Shown here in pieces: positions 11,824-22,612 of a stretch of DNA of 64,000 nt; position 1 is the stretch's first letter; the number at the start of each line of letters is the position of its first letter. The notes beneath the pieces were generated by a model. It worked only from the letters and a program-made list of their open reading frames with translations, had not been told where the DNA came from and ran no database searches. A program made the position numbers and the translations under genes. This DNA comes from Gloeophyllum trabeum ATCC 11539 (Eukaryota > Basidiomycota > Agaricomycetes > Gloeophyllales > Gloeophyllaceae): positions 1,124,950-1,188,949 of the forward strand of contig NW_006920415.1 of the NCBI RefSeq assembly GCF_000344685.1. The letters are read 5' to 3'.

Positions 11824-14074
11824 TCATGTCTGGCGCTTGCGGTAGAGGAGCTTGGCGGTCTGATGTGGCAGGACGGCGGCCTCGAACCAGATCTGGCGCG
11901 GCACGACGCCGGGCTGCTCCAGCTGGATGTCGTAGTTGAGCAGCAGGTGGCCGATCATGAGCTTCAGTTGGTTGGCCGCGAAGAACCGGCCGGGGCATGC
12001 TACAAACGCGCGTCAGCATCATCCCTACTGTACGCAACAAAGTCTCGGGTCCCCACCATGCGAGCCGTGCCCGAAAGGCAGGTAATCGAGGCTGGTCGTG
12101 ACGAGCAAATGCTTGCTCGCGGCGCCGTCCTCCTTGGCCGCGCGCGCGAACCGGAACGGGTCAAAGTCGTCCGGGTTCTTGTAGACCGAGGGGTCCGTGT
12201 GCACGGGGTGCGACGTCGCGGCGATGTTCGTGCCCTTGGGGATAAAAGTGCCGTCCGAGAACGTGTAGTCCTTGAGCGCGATGCGGTTCAGCGACCACGC
12301 CTGCGCGCCGTTCAGCCGCAGGACCTCGCGCAGGAAGCTGTCGAGCAGGTACATCTTGCCGAACGCGGCCTTCGTCCAGCCCTCCTCGGCGATCGCCTCC
12401 TCGACTTCCTTGCGGATGGGCGCGATGTACTGCTGGTTCGCGGCGAGGTAGTAGCACGAGTGCGTGAACGTCTGGGAGAGAGGATCGTTAGACGTGTGTC
12501 AGGTTGCCTGCGGGAGCGCGGGATACGTACATGGGAAATGGTGTGGATGGCGGCGACGTTCACGCCCAACATCCTCCGCGTCATGGTGTCCAGCGTCTCA
12601 TCCTTCGGGACAGAGGCAATCAACCAGGACAGCATGTCATTCTAAACCAATGATCGTCAGTCCGGCGCGAACATTCTCCCCCGGACTCGCGGACGACATG
12701 AGAACGTATCAATTGTATATTCCACGTCTGTCCATCTCGCGGCGGAAGACCGAGGGAGAAGCGGAAACGGAAACTCACAGGCTGAGACGACCACTCGCCG
12801 TCGGCATCCTCCAGAGCCTTGACACGCTCGTCGAGGACGGGCTTCAGCAGCCGCATCCCCGTGCGGATCTGCGTATTGATGTTCGTAAACAGCCGCCCGA
12901 CGATGCTACGAGCGACGACGATCAGTCAGTGAGATAATACTAGCGGAATGGAAGAGAGGGGATCGGGAACCGACGAGCATCGAGATTCGATAGGCTGGCG
13001 CTCGGAAGCGAGATAAGGATTTAAGAAACGGCGCAAGACAGAACAGGGCAGTGATTGGCGGGCAGGGCGGGAACCGGGCAGCCCGAAAAGGAAGTGCCAT
13101 TCCCATAACGAGCCGAAGAGAAACGGTACTCACCCGTGCAGGAAACGAGGGAACAGGCAGAGCAGCAGGCGGCACTGGAACATGTCCACGATGAAGCGGA
13201 GGTTCAGGTTGATGTATTCCTGATCTCGGCCTGCGTGCGGAACCGGTGAGTCGTTGCGCAAGTGGCTGTATGCGCGTGTATCGAACTTACAGAGCGGCGC
13301 GCCCACAAGGATGCGGTTGTTGATCCTGGTCGACAGCTGACGGCCGGTTTCAAGGCAGGGGATGGCGGTCCACTCTAAGAAAATAGGGAGATGTCAATCA
13401 ATCAAATCCGGCGGAACGTCAGGAAGCGCACCTTTGCTGTCGGTGAGCGGCATGTGCTGCTCGAATGCCAGGACGCACTCGTCGTGGAGTTCCGGCGTCA
13501 GGGCCTGGATGGACTTTGTCATCTTGGTCTGAATGAGCGTGGTGTGGATGGGGTTCAGGTACACCTTGGTACCGAACACAAAGTCAAGATGAAGCATCTG
13601 TGCGCAGTAGTTAGTGATGTGATGCTGAGAGGAGACGGCTGCCTGGGATACTCACGTCAACGAGGGCCTGGTCAAGAGAAAAGATGTCGTCGGGCGCGGC
13701 GCGCAGCTCTTCGGAGAGCTTTTTGCCGCTGACGACGACCATCCAGCGGTCGAGGATGGGGACCTTGAACCAGCCGCCGTAATACTGGACGGCGTCGTGA
13801 GTCGAAGCGTGGTTAGCGAAGGGAGGCCACGCACCCTCTCGTATCCTTCCTGGATCATGTCCCGGCCACGGAACATGAACTGCAGTGCGCCGACGTACGA
13901 TGTGAGCGGTCCCGAGGGACCGATGGTAGGGATGCCATCGAGTGGACCGGGCCTCCAGAGGGCGCGGATGACGAGGGCGCCGACGACGATGAGGGTGAGG
14001 AGGACGTAGGGGGAGGCGAGGGTGCTCGCGGCGGAGGCGAGGAGGCCTCGCGGGGCGAACGTGGCGCTGTCCAT
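11824..14074 (-). CDS. Cytochrome P450 monooxygenase
   Basis: Haem-thiolate monooxygenase anchored in the endoplasmic reticulum. The N-terminus has one membrane segment (about residues 15-38, [20 protein letters not shown]) followed by a Pro-rich hinge, [16 protein letters not shown]. Later exons encode [18 protein letters not shown], an I-helix with [11 protein letters not shown] instead of the usual AGxDTT, the K-helix ExxR in FLREVLRL, a PERF-like FDPFRF, and the Cys loop FGHGSHACPGRFF, split by an intron just before ACPGRF. It ends LLYRKRQT with TGA at 11824-11826. All exons join in frame. The AxIHTT-type I-helix is shared with some basidiomycete P450s and fungal terpenoid/kaurene-type oxidases, so I suspect a terpenoid or lipid substrate, but the CYP family is not assigned. 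No cluster partners are adjacent. Confidence 0.93.
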
Positions 14075-17000
14075 GTCTGGGCTGGCAGGGAGGGGAGGAG
14101 AGGGGTTGGGATAAACGGGGAAATGGGGGGAGCGGCTGGGAGTTTATAAGAGCGGGTCGGAGGCACGATCAGAGGCGGAGGGGTGGCAGAAGGCAGACTG
14201 GGAAGGCCAGGAACGCGACAGACGGGACGGCTGGAATGATGCTTATCATGAGCGAGCGAGGATCCAGCGCAAGCCGAAAACAAATGGCGTCCAAACCTGA
14301 GAAAGGGCCGGGAAGACCAACAAGTGATTCATTAGAGGTGCCCCGAGCCGTGGACAGCGCCTGGCGGACTGGCTCCTTACGAGACCTGCAACGTAACCGA
14401 TCACTCTCACCCTGATCACCGCCTCATCTCCGATGCTCCCAATCCGTCCTCGCTATTAGATCCCCATCGGCACCCAGCCTTCCCCTTCCATCACCGACTT
14501 CTTCCCGTCGTGTTCAGCCAGACCACGGCCCAGTTCTGGCCCGCGCTCGTTGCAGGCCAGCCGTCCCCTCTTGTGGCTTTCTGCGTATCCCCCTCGACCA
14601 TCGTCACTCGTCTCCGACTGACGCAATGCCCTCGATATGCGCATCCATCGCAGAAGGCCCGCCGTCTCGTAAATCGTGGAGCGTCGCCAGGCGCCATCAC
14701 CGCGACGTATTCTTATCTCTTGACAGGAGTGCCCCGTCCTTATCCGTTTCAGTCGGACTCGCCGTAGATGGATGGAGTCCAACATGCGCCTTTCGGCTCC
14801 CCTGCGTCCACCTCGTTGTTCCAGCGCGTCGCGACGTGTCTTCCCTGTCCAACCTACCCGACTCGCCCTTTTCTCGGACCGCTATGGACTTCCATACCGC
14901 GGAAACGCCACCCAAATAAAAGGCGTACAAGTACAGTTGTCATCCAGACGCTTCGAGGCAACAATCCTGACTTGCCCGCGTCGGCCGTCAACCATCCCCG
15001 CTGCTGGAATCATCGGGTCTAAACCATCTGAGCATTCCAGCTTCGCGCGTCATTCAAGCTCGCGTGTCCGGACCTGCAGGAAGACGCAGGGATCGTCTCC
15101 CGCATCTGTACCGCGACATATCAGCTGGAAAAGGCTTCCCTCTCTCCACACCCCCCGGGTGGCTATCGTCTCCGCAGATAACGTAGCGTCGACGTCGACG
15201 ACGTAGAGCACATACGTAGACACAGCAAGTGTATTCAGCCAGCCGAACAAGAAAAACTTTTTCGGTCGCCCGGTACCCTCAGCCTGAGATCGCGTCCGAG
15301 GCCATGGCCAATTCACCAACCTTCATGGGGCCACCGCATTTGGGCTCCGCCACGTGCGCCTGGTGGGTGCCCGGCCGATCAGATCTGTGCGCCAGATATG
15401 CCTCCGACTACACCTTCCCCGCCATCTAGATTAGGCTCGCTTGCGTAGGCTATAGGTTATTAAACTCGCGGTCCCATGGTGCGCTGGCGGTGCATCCGCG
15501 ATACTCAACGCCAGGCTTATCCGACAGCGCCAGCGAGAGTCCTCTCCATCGTCCGCGCTCAGCCACAGTCGCGTACGTACGTACTTGATTGCGATGGCTG
15601 GATATATCATATCATATCATATCGTCCGCCCCGCCGCGTTAGCAGCGCCTGGCATTATGAAAGCGGCTCGCTGGGGCCTCGCCGCTTCCCACCCCCGCTT
15701 CTCACGTCACCCCCTCCCTCACCATTGGTCTGACTCCATGAGGCTGCTATTTATACGCCCAGCCAGGATTGGAGAGCGTGATGGGATTATGGCAGGAATC
15801 GGCTTTTGGCGAAGGCGCGATACTTCGGAGAGGCCTCTTGCGCCTGAATTAAAATCCAGCCCCGGCATATGTACATTGTCTCGCGGCTGGGTGCGCTTGG
15901 CTTCCAGTCGGACGTATATGCGGTACATACCCGTCGGCCCGACGCAGGAATACGACATCCCATCTTGTATCAGATATCAATGTTTCTTATGCCTGCCAGG
16001 ACCCGGTGCATCACCACCGAATCCCAGCGCGTCATTCATTGGCCGCCGCCTTCCCGGGCGTGGCATCCCGCTCGTGCGCGCCGAGCTCAACAGGACGCCC
16101 GCGACGCGTTCGTTGGTGTGAGCAGCGTTGCGGAGACCAGGAACAAGGGTGAATAGGGGGCAGTGCCACAGATGCGACTTGGCAACCCGCCCGCAAGCCT
16201 CTCGGCCCCGCAGAACATCAGCGCTGGGTCCAGGTGGACGTATGAGAACCACGTCTTTGTTCAAGAAAATACTGAAGGCGCCGCCACCGAGGCCAGGTCT
16301 CGAGACTCGGGCGCACGTACTGCCGCCAATCGCAAGTCTTCTATGAATACCGCTCAATCCGGGTTGAAGGTCGCCCCGTAACGGACAGATGGCAGAGCGT
16401 CCATGGGTCCCGTCGTGCAAAGAAATCAGGACTCTCCGCCATTGGCTGCGCGCGGAACACAGACATAACCACAACCCAGGCCATCCCGCGACATCGCGGG
16501 ACCGCCTCTCGCACAAAGTCCCATGCATGCATGCACGCACACCCCCAAATCAGCCTCAGCACATGCGCAGTGGGCCTTAGACGGAGAACGCGCCATACTG
16601 CATATCCGCAGACCGGGACAATGGACGCGGTTAACATACCGATTGCATACGGACGGGGCGTAGAGCCGCAGAGCTTGAGCCCTCAGGCCCAGTTGGAATT
16701 GCTCCGGATTTCTTCCGAGGGATGTGATGTTCGGGCTGCCCGGAGCCGCGCAATGGTCGCGGGGAACCTAGACGGCAACATAGTGGGCGTTCATAGAACG
16801 CACACTAGCCGAGAGAAGTGTGCAGGACAAATGAGAGAAATTTGCGGCAAACGGCCATTTTGCTCGCCCAGACCCTCAAGGAAGGGAGGCGATCCAGACT
16901 GGCTGGGATAGAGTCGCCTTGTCTCCAGAAATTCAGATTAGCCGGTCCACAGATATAATAGAGGTCAGTAGTTACCATCGCATTTGGCGGTATAGAGACG

Positions 17001-18718
17001 ACACAGAAGAAACTTTGCCTACAGCGTATGACCCAACGTACGACGCATCAGCGGCACCGAGGACAACAACGGTCTTAAGCTTGACACCTTAGGAGCTCCA
17101 CAGCACTCGTCGCGAAGCTGTTGCCCCTGACCGACGGAAGACAGACGCGCAGGTTGAGAAAGATATCTGATAACCTGCGAACGCAGCTGCGCGGTCAAAT
17201 GGCTCGGGACTCTGGCAGCTCCTCCATATGGACTATGCTGGCCCAGAAGAGCACGAGCCCGAGTCACTCTCTCGAGATTAGGTGGCGTTTCCCACCGTAA
17301 TCCAGGTGATTGTGGCTGCTCATCCCGGGGTGATAGACAGGGCGTCAATTCGTAAACGGTCGATGGTGAGTTGCCGCGAGCGAGAACATACGGCTTAGAT
17401 CTAACAGGGATTAGCGATCTCGGGGATACGTATGTCACGGATGTTGCGCACCCTTTTCAGTCAAGGTTAAGTTTGACGCGGCTCCGCTCATTGCGAAGGA
17501 ATGGCTAATTAGAATAGGCACTTGGTGCACCGACAATGTCCTCTTGAGGTACATTGCAATTGGGCGCCTTGGGGCTTCAGGCGCAGCATCAAACGCAGTC
17601 ACTTTTTCATTGTCCTATAGTCGTCAGATGTCTCATGCAGCTTGCCGAATCAAATCTCGTACGGCTGCAAAGACAGGGCACCGAGTCCAGATCCATATCT
17701 GCGACTTGCACGTGCTTTCGATTGAGGACCATGAGCAGGATGGTAATCCGAGTGACGGAAACCGTCAGGTCACAGGGACCTATAGACCATTGTAAGCCAG
17801 AGTATCTCCGAGTTCTTGTCGAACGTTAGAAGCTTTCGGGCATCGCGGGGTGAAACCAGCTTGATGTATGAATAGCCTTGGAATAGGCGACCGGAATAGC
17901 TGGCATGGATCGAGGCCACGTCCACATTATGCCTCACGAGGGTCCAGAGATACCACTAGTACCGACGTTGACTAGACAGGACTTCAACATGAGCCTTGGA
18001 AGGAGTACTGCGACTCTCGGCGAGTGCCAGGAGTACAGTAGTGTTCAACCACGCGCGGCGTGATACATTGCTGTCCAGCATTGCATCGGCTCGGCCAACT
18101 ATCCCCTATTGGCATACTCTAGCGGTCATACAATACAGCTATTAACGCCCATAGCTGAGTCAACATCAGGGCCCGTGAATCCTGGTTGTATGCTAAGAGA
18201 AGTCAGCAGAAAACACTTATCACCGTGTACAACCTTCCTCTTACATGTTGGAATTTCGGGGTAATCGGTCGAGCTTGCGAGCTCGCGCGCGATAGGACAG
18301 GGCCGCCGTAGGCGGCTGTTGTGGGTGAATGTTTATGCGGAACTCGTATATAGTCGCTGTATCTACTCATTGTACGGTACGCGATTGCCCTTCGGGCAAC
18401 CGACCGCCTGGGGCAAACGCGCTCATCTTCCGTTTGCTTGGAATATTTCAACATTACATTTCTCTGATGCCTGCAGAGTCGGACGTCCACGCTGAATAGC
18501 ATGCATGACACGGTACCCCGAGGCCTTTGTGAGGAGTACAACATCCCGCTGCCAAGTCGATGATTGCTATCCAACCGTGGGTTGTAGAGACTCGGAGAAG
18601 TCCGGCTTTAAATCATACTTGCGGAAGGTCCTCCCATTGGCTGGTATGAATTGGAGCGGAGTTGGAGCGTATCTGCGAAATATGTCCGTGCCTCGCTAGT
18701 CCACATTCTCACTTCCAC
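14075..18718. other. 4.6-kb gene-poor interval
   Basis: I find no exon chain or recognisable domain on either strand. The longer frames (15585-16121 plus, 15977-16540 minus, 17019-17438 minus) overlap each other antisense and have arginine/proline/serine-biased shadow composition. Small simple repeats are present: CATAT x3-4 near 15601-15622, CGTA x3 near 15572 and ATGC x3 near 16522-16534. Except for the P450 promoter at its left end, I cannot say what it does. Confidence 0.45.
14143..14148 (-). promoter_or_regulatory. TATA box of the P450
   Basis: On the minus strand this reads CTTATAAACTCCC, about 70 nt upstream of the ATG at 14074, a sensible position for a fungal core promoter. Confidence 0.5.
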
Positions 18719-19913
18719 CTACAACCTGAAGACATACAACGTGAATGATGACACGTTTGTGTTGACAATGCAAATGTAGGTCCGACATCTACTGCACTCG
18801 AAGCGCCAGCGCCCCCCTACGTTCAACCTACTCTTCAACAAATCGCCTTCCTCCTTTCTCCTCGTAGCCAGCTCATCCAAGTCCCGGTTTGCGCTCAAAA
18901 ACCTTCCGCTGAGCCAGTCTTCCGATCCACTGCTCAGCCGGACCAACAAATGACTTGCAAGCTCTGTACTAGTATCCACTAGGAATGGTGTGATCGAGGG
19001 CACGTTGTTACCCATGGCAGTGCTTGGCAGGAGGTAAGATGTGGATCAGATGCATTTCAATGTCATGGTACGTACAGGATAGCTCCCGGACGAATGGATC
19101 AAACCTTTACTCCGTCGAATCCATACTCTGTGGTTACAGTTGATCAGTCTGGATACGGATTAGCTCACCAACGTCGATGAATTCGGCCAGGCGGATCAAT
19201 GCATGTTTCGAAATCTGGTACGCACTTGCACCAAGGTCCCTATGTTGAGCTAGTAAGGAGGAACGAAGGATAGCATGCCTTTTCGCTACCAGGGTCTTGT
19301 GTATCACATTGAAGATACCACCTTGCGATTTCAGGGAGCAGTCAGTTCCCTGGCATTCCCTGTGGATAGATGCTTACGAATGCTGACATCCTACGTTAAC
19401 TTTAGCACACTTCTTACCCAGAGTTGAGAATGGAGATGAAGGCTTACCATGCTCGTCCACCATTCGGTCGGATCGGCGTCCGCCAGCCTTGCCCACTTCT
19501 CCATGGAACCCGCGTTGGCGATGACGACATCGATCCTTCCAAACTTCTCGATGCACTTCTTGACACTCTCGCTCACTGCTTCCCCGTCAGTTACATCAAC
19601 CGCGTACTGCTCGACAGCCGCGGATGGTGCAAGCACACCAACGGGTTCAGCGACAGCTAACAGGGCGTCCTCAACCTCGACGTTGAAGTGATGAACAAAC
19701 CATCCGCGCCTGCCCGTGAATAGGCCCGAGCTGTCGACGGCTTTCCTGTGTAAAGGTAAGTTACTAGTATGGCATTCCAGCACAGAGGGCACGTACACCA
19801 GTGATATAGATGATCTTTCCTTTGGCGGCGTCTTTAAGACGTCTGCTGAGATCGATACCTGGGTACACGTCATTGTGCCATATGATGCTCGGGTGCTCTG
19901 CTTGTGGGGCCAT
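18719..19913 (-). pseudogene. Short-chain dehydrogenase/reductase pseudogene
   Basis: A recognisable basidiomycete SDR in several exons. It starts at the ATG at 19913 (MAPQAEHPSIIWHNDVYPGI), then GKIIYITG, AYSRAGADGLFIT, EDALLAVAE, FGRIDVVIANAG, GGIFNVIH, the catalytic ASAYQISKHAL (YxxxK), EYGFDGVKV and a C-terminal EDWLSGRFLSANRDLDEL. It carries several lesions. No TGxxxGIG nucleotide-binding loop can be built across the first intron. A 1-nt frameshift lies near 19671-19685, between GLFITS and VEDALL. An in-frame TGA sits at 19099-19101 where an aromatic residue is expected (GVKV-stop-SIRPGAI). The region around the catalytic Ser is shortened, and the frame runs past the usual C-terminus to 18719. 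Each lesion alone could be a sequencing error, but together they indicate a dead gene. Confidence 0.75.
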
Positions 19914-20503
19914 ACTGCGATATCGTGTATCGGACGGACGTGCCAGGACGCACTACTTATACAGCCTCGATACTTCTTTCTGTACCGCTGTGGCCGAGGG
20001 TACTGTAGTAAGCGGTTCCTTGTTTTCATTGCGCCATTGTGCCTCATAATGCTTTGACATATTGATCAGCGGGGTTTGTAGGGTGGAAGTCCTAAACACG
20101 AGTTTTTATTGATTCATGGCCAGGCGCTGGGATATTGCGCCGGGTACGTCACTAAGAATTCAGATATCCAATTTCGGCGATCCGTCTCTTCAGGGCCGTC
20201 CTTGGGACGACGAAGCAGCACGAATATGAATGATCAAAGCTTTAAAGGCAGACCGTCCCAAACAACTTATTCATTTCTTGCCCAAGTACGCCACCCCTAG
20301 AGTACATATGCCAAATATTACAAGACAAGGGTGTCGACAGAATAGAAAGGATAAGAAATGGTAACATAGTAGCTACGTATGCACTTCCTGGGCAAGGAGT
20401 GCCTCTATATGCCTGGTTTTGTGGCAAAGGTGGCTTCGCAGCTTGGAATATGAAGAACTTAAAATACGGGCCTCCAATTGACAGCATCTTGATAGCGGTA
20501 CTC
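19914..20503. other. Intergenic
   Basis: Lies between the upstream end of the SDR pseudogene and the ancestral stop of the F-box-like gene. No gene seen. Confidence 0.5.
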
Positions 20504-20708
20504 CTAGCGGACGAGCTCTAAGTTCCCATGTTCACGTAGCCAGGCTTGGGACTTGCTGTCAAGTTGAGAGAAGACGCCACGGTCCATATGAATTGATTTC
20601 AGAGGGAAGTCTTCGGTGTTGCGGACCTTGACGAGCGTACGCAAGTCGTTCCCGAGTGTTATAGGAACACTACGCCCATGCCACTTGGCGTGCAGATCCA
20701 ACGTGTGC
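20504..20708 (-). pseudogene. Detached 3' coding segment of the F-box-like gene
   Basis: An open frame, out of register with the main gene, reading HTLDLHAKWHGRSVPIT and ending WLREHGNLELVR with a stop at 20504. It is composed like the rest of the gene and follows directly in the frame expected if only one 10-bp copy were present at 20709-20728. It has no plausible start of its own. Confidence 0.75.
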
Positions 20709-22070
20709 AAGGCTGCGCAAGGCTGCGCAGAAGGGTCCTTTTAGGTTGGAAGAATGATCGACCTTGTAGAGAGCTTTCACAACATGGGACCAACACGGAC
20801 ATAATTGCAGTTCTTTGATGCTAGGGAAAGCCGCGCAGAAGGTGGCAGCAGCCAGACCAACAGTACTGATGTTGCCCGGAGCCTTTGCTACGTCCAGGTG
20901 GCTCCAATCCAGGACTCTACGCTCCCCGTGACGAAGAATCACCTTCTTCAATTGACTAGTGAATGCGGCGTTTCTTCGTAGCGCCGCGGTCATCGCGTTC
21001 AGCGGCGCAGCATCACATTCAGTCAGACGTAGCAGATTGACGTTCGGGGCATTCAGCAGAGAGAAGAAGCGGGAGCAAAACTCCTTATCGTCCCTGCAGA
21101 AATTAACGTCGAGTAACTGTAGAGACCGAAAATAGAGAGGCTGGTCCTCTTTGTTGTCCCCCGTGAATGAGATGCATGGACCGACTATGATGAGTTTCAT
21201 CAAGGATGGGCATTCCGAGAGAAGACGTCGGAACGCCGGGGCATCCACCGGAGAACGGACCTGATCCAGGGTGAGAGCGGTCAAACCACGGAGGAGATGG
21301 GTATGTCGATCCATTCGTATGGTGCCCATCGTGAGCTCATTAATATGAGGAGCTCCATTTCTTAGCATCCTTAGAGTATCATCGACAACCCACGGAAATT
21401 TTCCGCCGCGTACCACCGAGAGTTCCTTGAGTTTCGGAAGATCGACGTCCTGTAACTGCTTTCCCAGGGTGAGCGGCTCGTCTTCCATACCCTCGTCGAC
21501 TTCACTCTTGAATTCAAGATCCAACGTCTCCCACCTCTCAGATGTACTGATCAGCTGTTGCAAGAGGCCCAGGACACGCAGAGTCATTCTTTTCGTCAAC
21601 TTGAATGTAACACGAAAGCTATCACGTTCCGGCTGAATGTCGACAGTGACATGAAGAGGGCAGTTCTTCGTGCGCTCCAGCTGAAGTCCGAGTAGTGGAC
21701 CAGACGTGGACATCGAAAGAGATACATAGCTCCAGAGTTTGGGAGTATTGACAGCCAGGCTTCTCCATCGCGGAGAGACCCAGGAAAGCTCGAAAGTGTA
21801 CGTAAAAGTCGCTTCAGGTTTGGTAGCGACCATGCCCTTCTTGCCACCTCTAGACGCCGTCGAAGAGCTGAGGTAGTACCATATCATGAGAAGCAACTCG
21901 TTAGGCAATTTGTTGATGCCTTCATCTTGTATCGTTCGACCGTTGAGGCCAACTGGAAGCTGCGAAAGAATTGAGGATCCTGGGTTGACTGGCATTTCTT
22001 GCATATTGACAGCCACAGCGTTGGTGGTCGGCATACTGGAAACGATAACTACATCAGACTTGTGGCTCAT
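20670..22070 (-). CDS. F-box-like protein with truncated C-terminus
   Basis: A single exon of 466 codons, ATG at 22070. An F-box-like segment lies near residues 53-110 (INKLPNELLLMIWYYLS, then VSPRWRSLAVNTPKLWSYVS), followed by leucine-rich sequence typical of the large agaricomycete F-box families. Such proteins usually act as substrate receptors of SCF ubiquitin ligases. The present frame ends at 20670 in an abnormal tail (SLAHVGSARQVAWA). This is caused by a 10-bp tandem duplication, AAGGCTGCGC twice at 20709-20728. In the frame without the extra copy, coding continues to 20504 for about 68 more residues. Translation of the F-box part is unaffected, so the protein may still be made. A TATAAA lies on the minus strand at 22241-22246. 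Confidence 0.85.
   Translation of the reverse strand: MSHKSDVVIVSSMPTTNAVAVNMQEMPVNPGSSILSQLPVGLNGRTIQDEGINKLPNELLLMIWYYLSSSTASRGGKKGMVATKPEATFTYTFELSWVSPRWRSLAVNTPKLWSYVSLSMSTSGPLLGLQLERTKNCPLHVTVDIQPERDSFRVTFKLTKRMTLRVLGLLQQLISTSERWETLDLEFKSEVDEGMEDEPLTLGKQLQDVDLPKLKELSVVRGGKFPWVVDDTLRMLRNGAPHINELTMGTIRMDRHTHLLRGLTALTLDQVRSPVDAPAFRRLLSECPSLMKLIIVGPCISFTGDNKEDQPLYFRSLQLLDVNFCRDDKEFCSRFFSLLNAPNVNLLRLTECDAAPLNAMTAALRRNAAFTSQLKKVILRHGERRVLDWSHLDVAKAPGNISTVGLAAATFCAAFPSIKELQLCPCWSHVVKALYKVDHSSNLKGPFCAALRSLAHVGSARQVAWA
20709..20728. repeat. 10-bp tandem duplication that frameshifts the F-box-like gene
   Basis: AAGGCTGCGC occurs twice in a row inside coding sequence. Because 10 is not a multiple of 3, it throws the 3' end out of frame. 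Confidence 0.9.
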
Positions 22071-22612
22071 AAGGCGCGTAAGTCCTGAGTCATGCCTGTT
22101 TCACTGACCTGTATGTAAACCTTTCTAGAGTCGGTAGTGTTCAGGAACAGCGTCGAGCTAGTGAGTTATGATATGGCTTCGAAATGCGACGACGCGGGCG
22201 ACGGTGGTGCAGTGTTGAAGAGAACTGGACCTGAGCCGCATTTATAACGCACGGGGGTACCATTGTTCTTTCGGCTAAGCCACATCGATCAAAACCGGTA
22301 GCGGAGTTCGAATTGCGAGTGTGGCTGCGACTCTAATTGGTTGCCACGGCTGTCAACGGCCCATCGGTTCTGCCTTGCTCGCTATCGTGGAGGTGCAGAC
22401 GGCCAAAGAGCGCAGGAGGGCGATCGTTTGTACGGCAGCAGATCAATCCAATACGACATCCAAAATACATCCAATCATTCCAAGTCCATATATCATGATT
22501 ATACCGCCAATATAGCCCAAGAGTCCATAATCCACTAAATCACCGACCTATCGGTCAAAGCGCACAGGTCAATATCAAAACCCGCATGAAAGGGCACACC
22601 GGGAGCCAGTGT
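22071..22612. other. Promoter region of the F-box-like gene / 3' flank of the PLD-like gene
   Basis: No gene. It holds the upstream region of the minus-strand F-box-like gene, including the TATAAA at 22241-22246, and ends at the stop codon of the phospholipase D-like gene. Confidence 0.5.

Noticed and set aside
13652..14074. Separate small gene at the P450 5' end
   Set aside because: It is the first exon of the P450 read on through its first intron.
15977..16540. 187-codon minus-strand frame
   Set aside because: Overlaps antisense frames of similar length, has shadow-like composition and no family resemblance.
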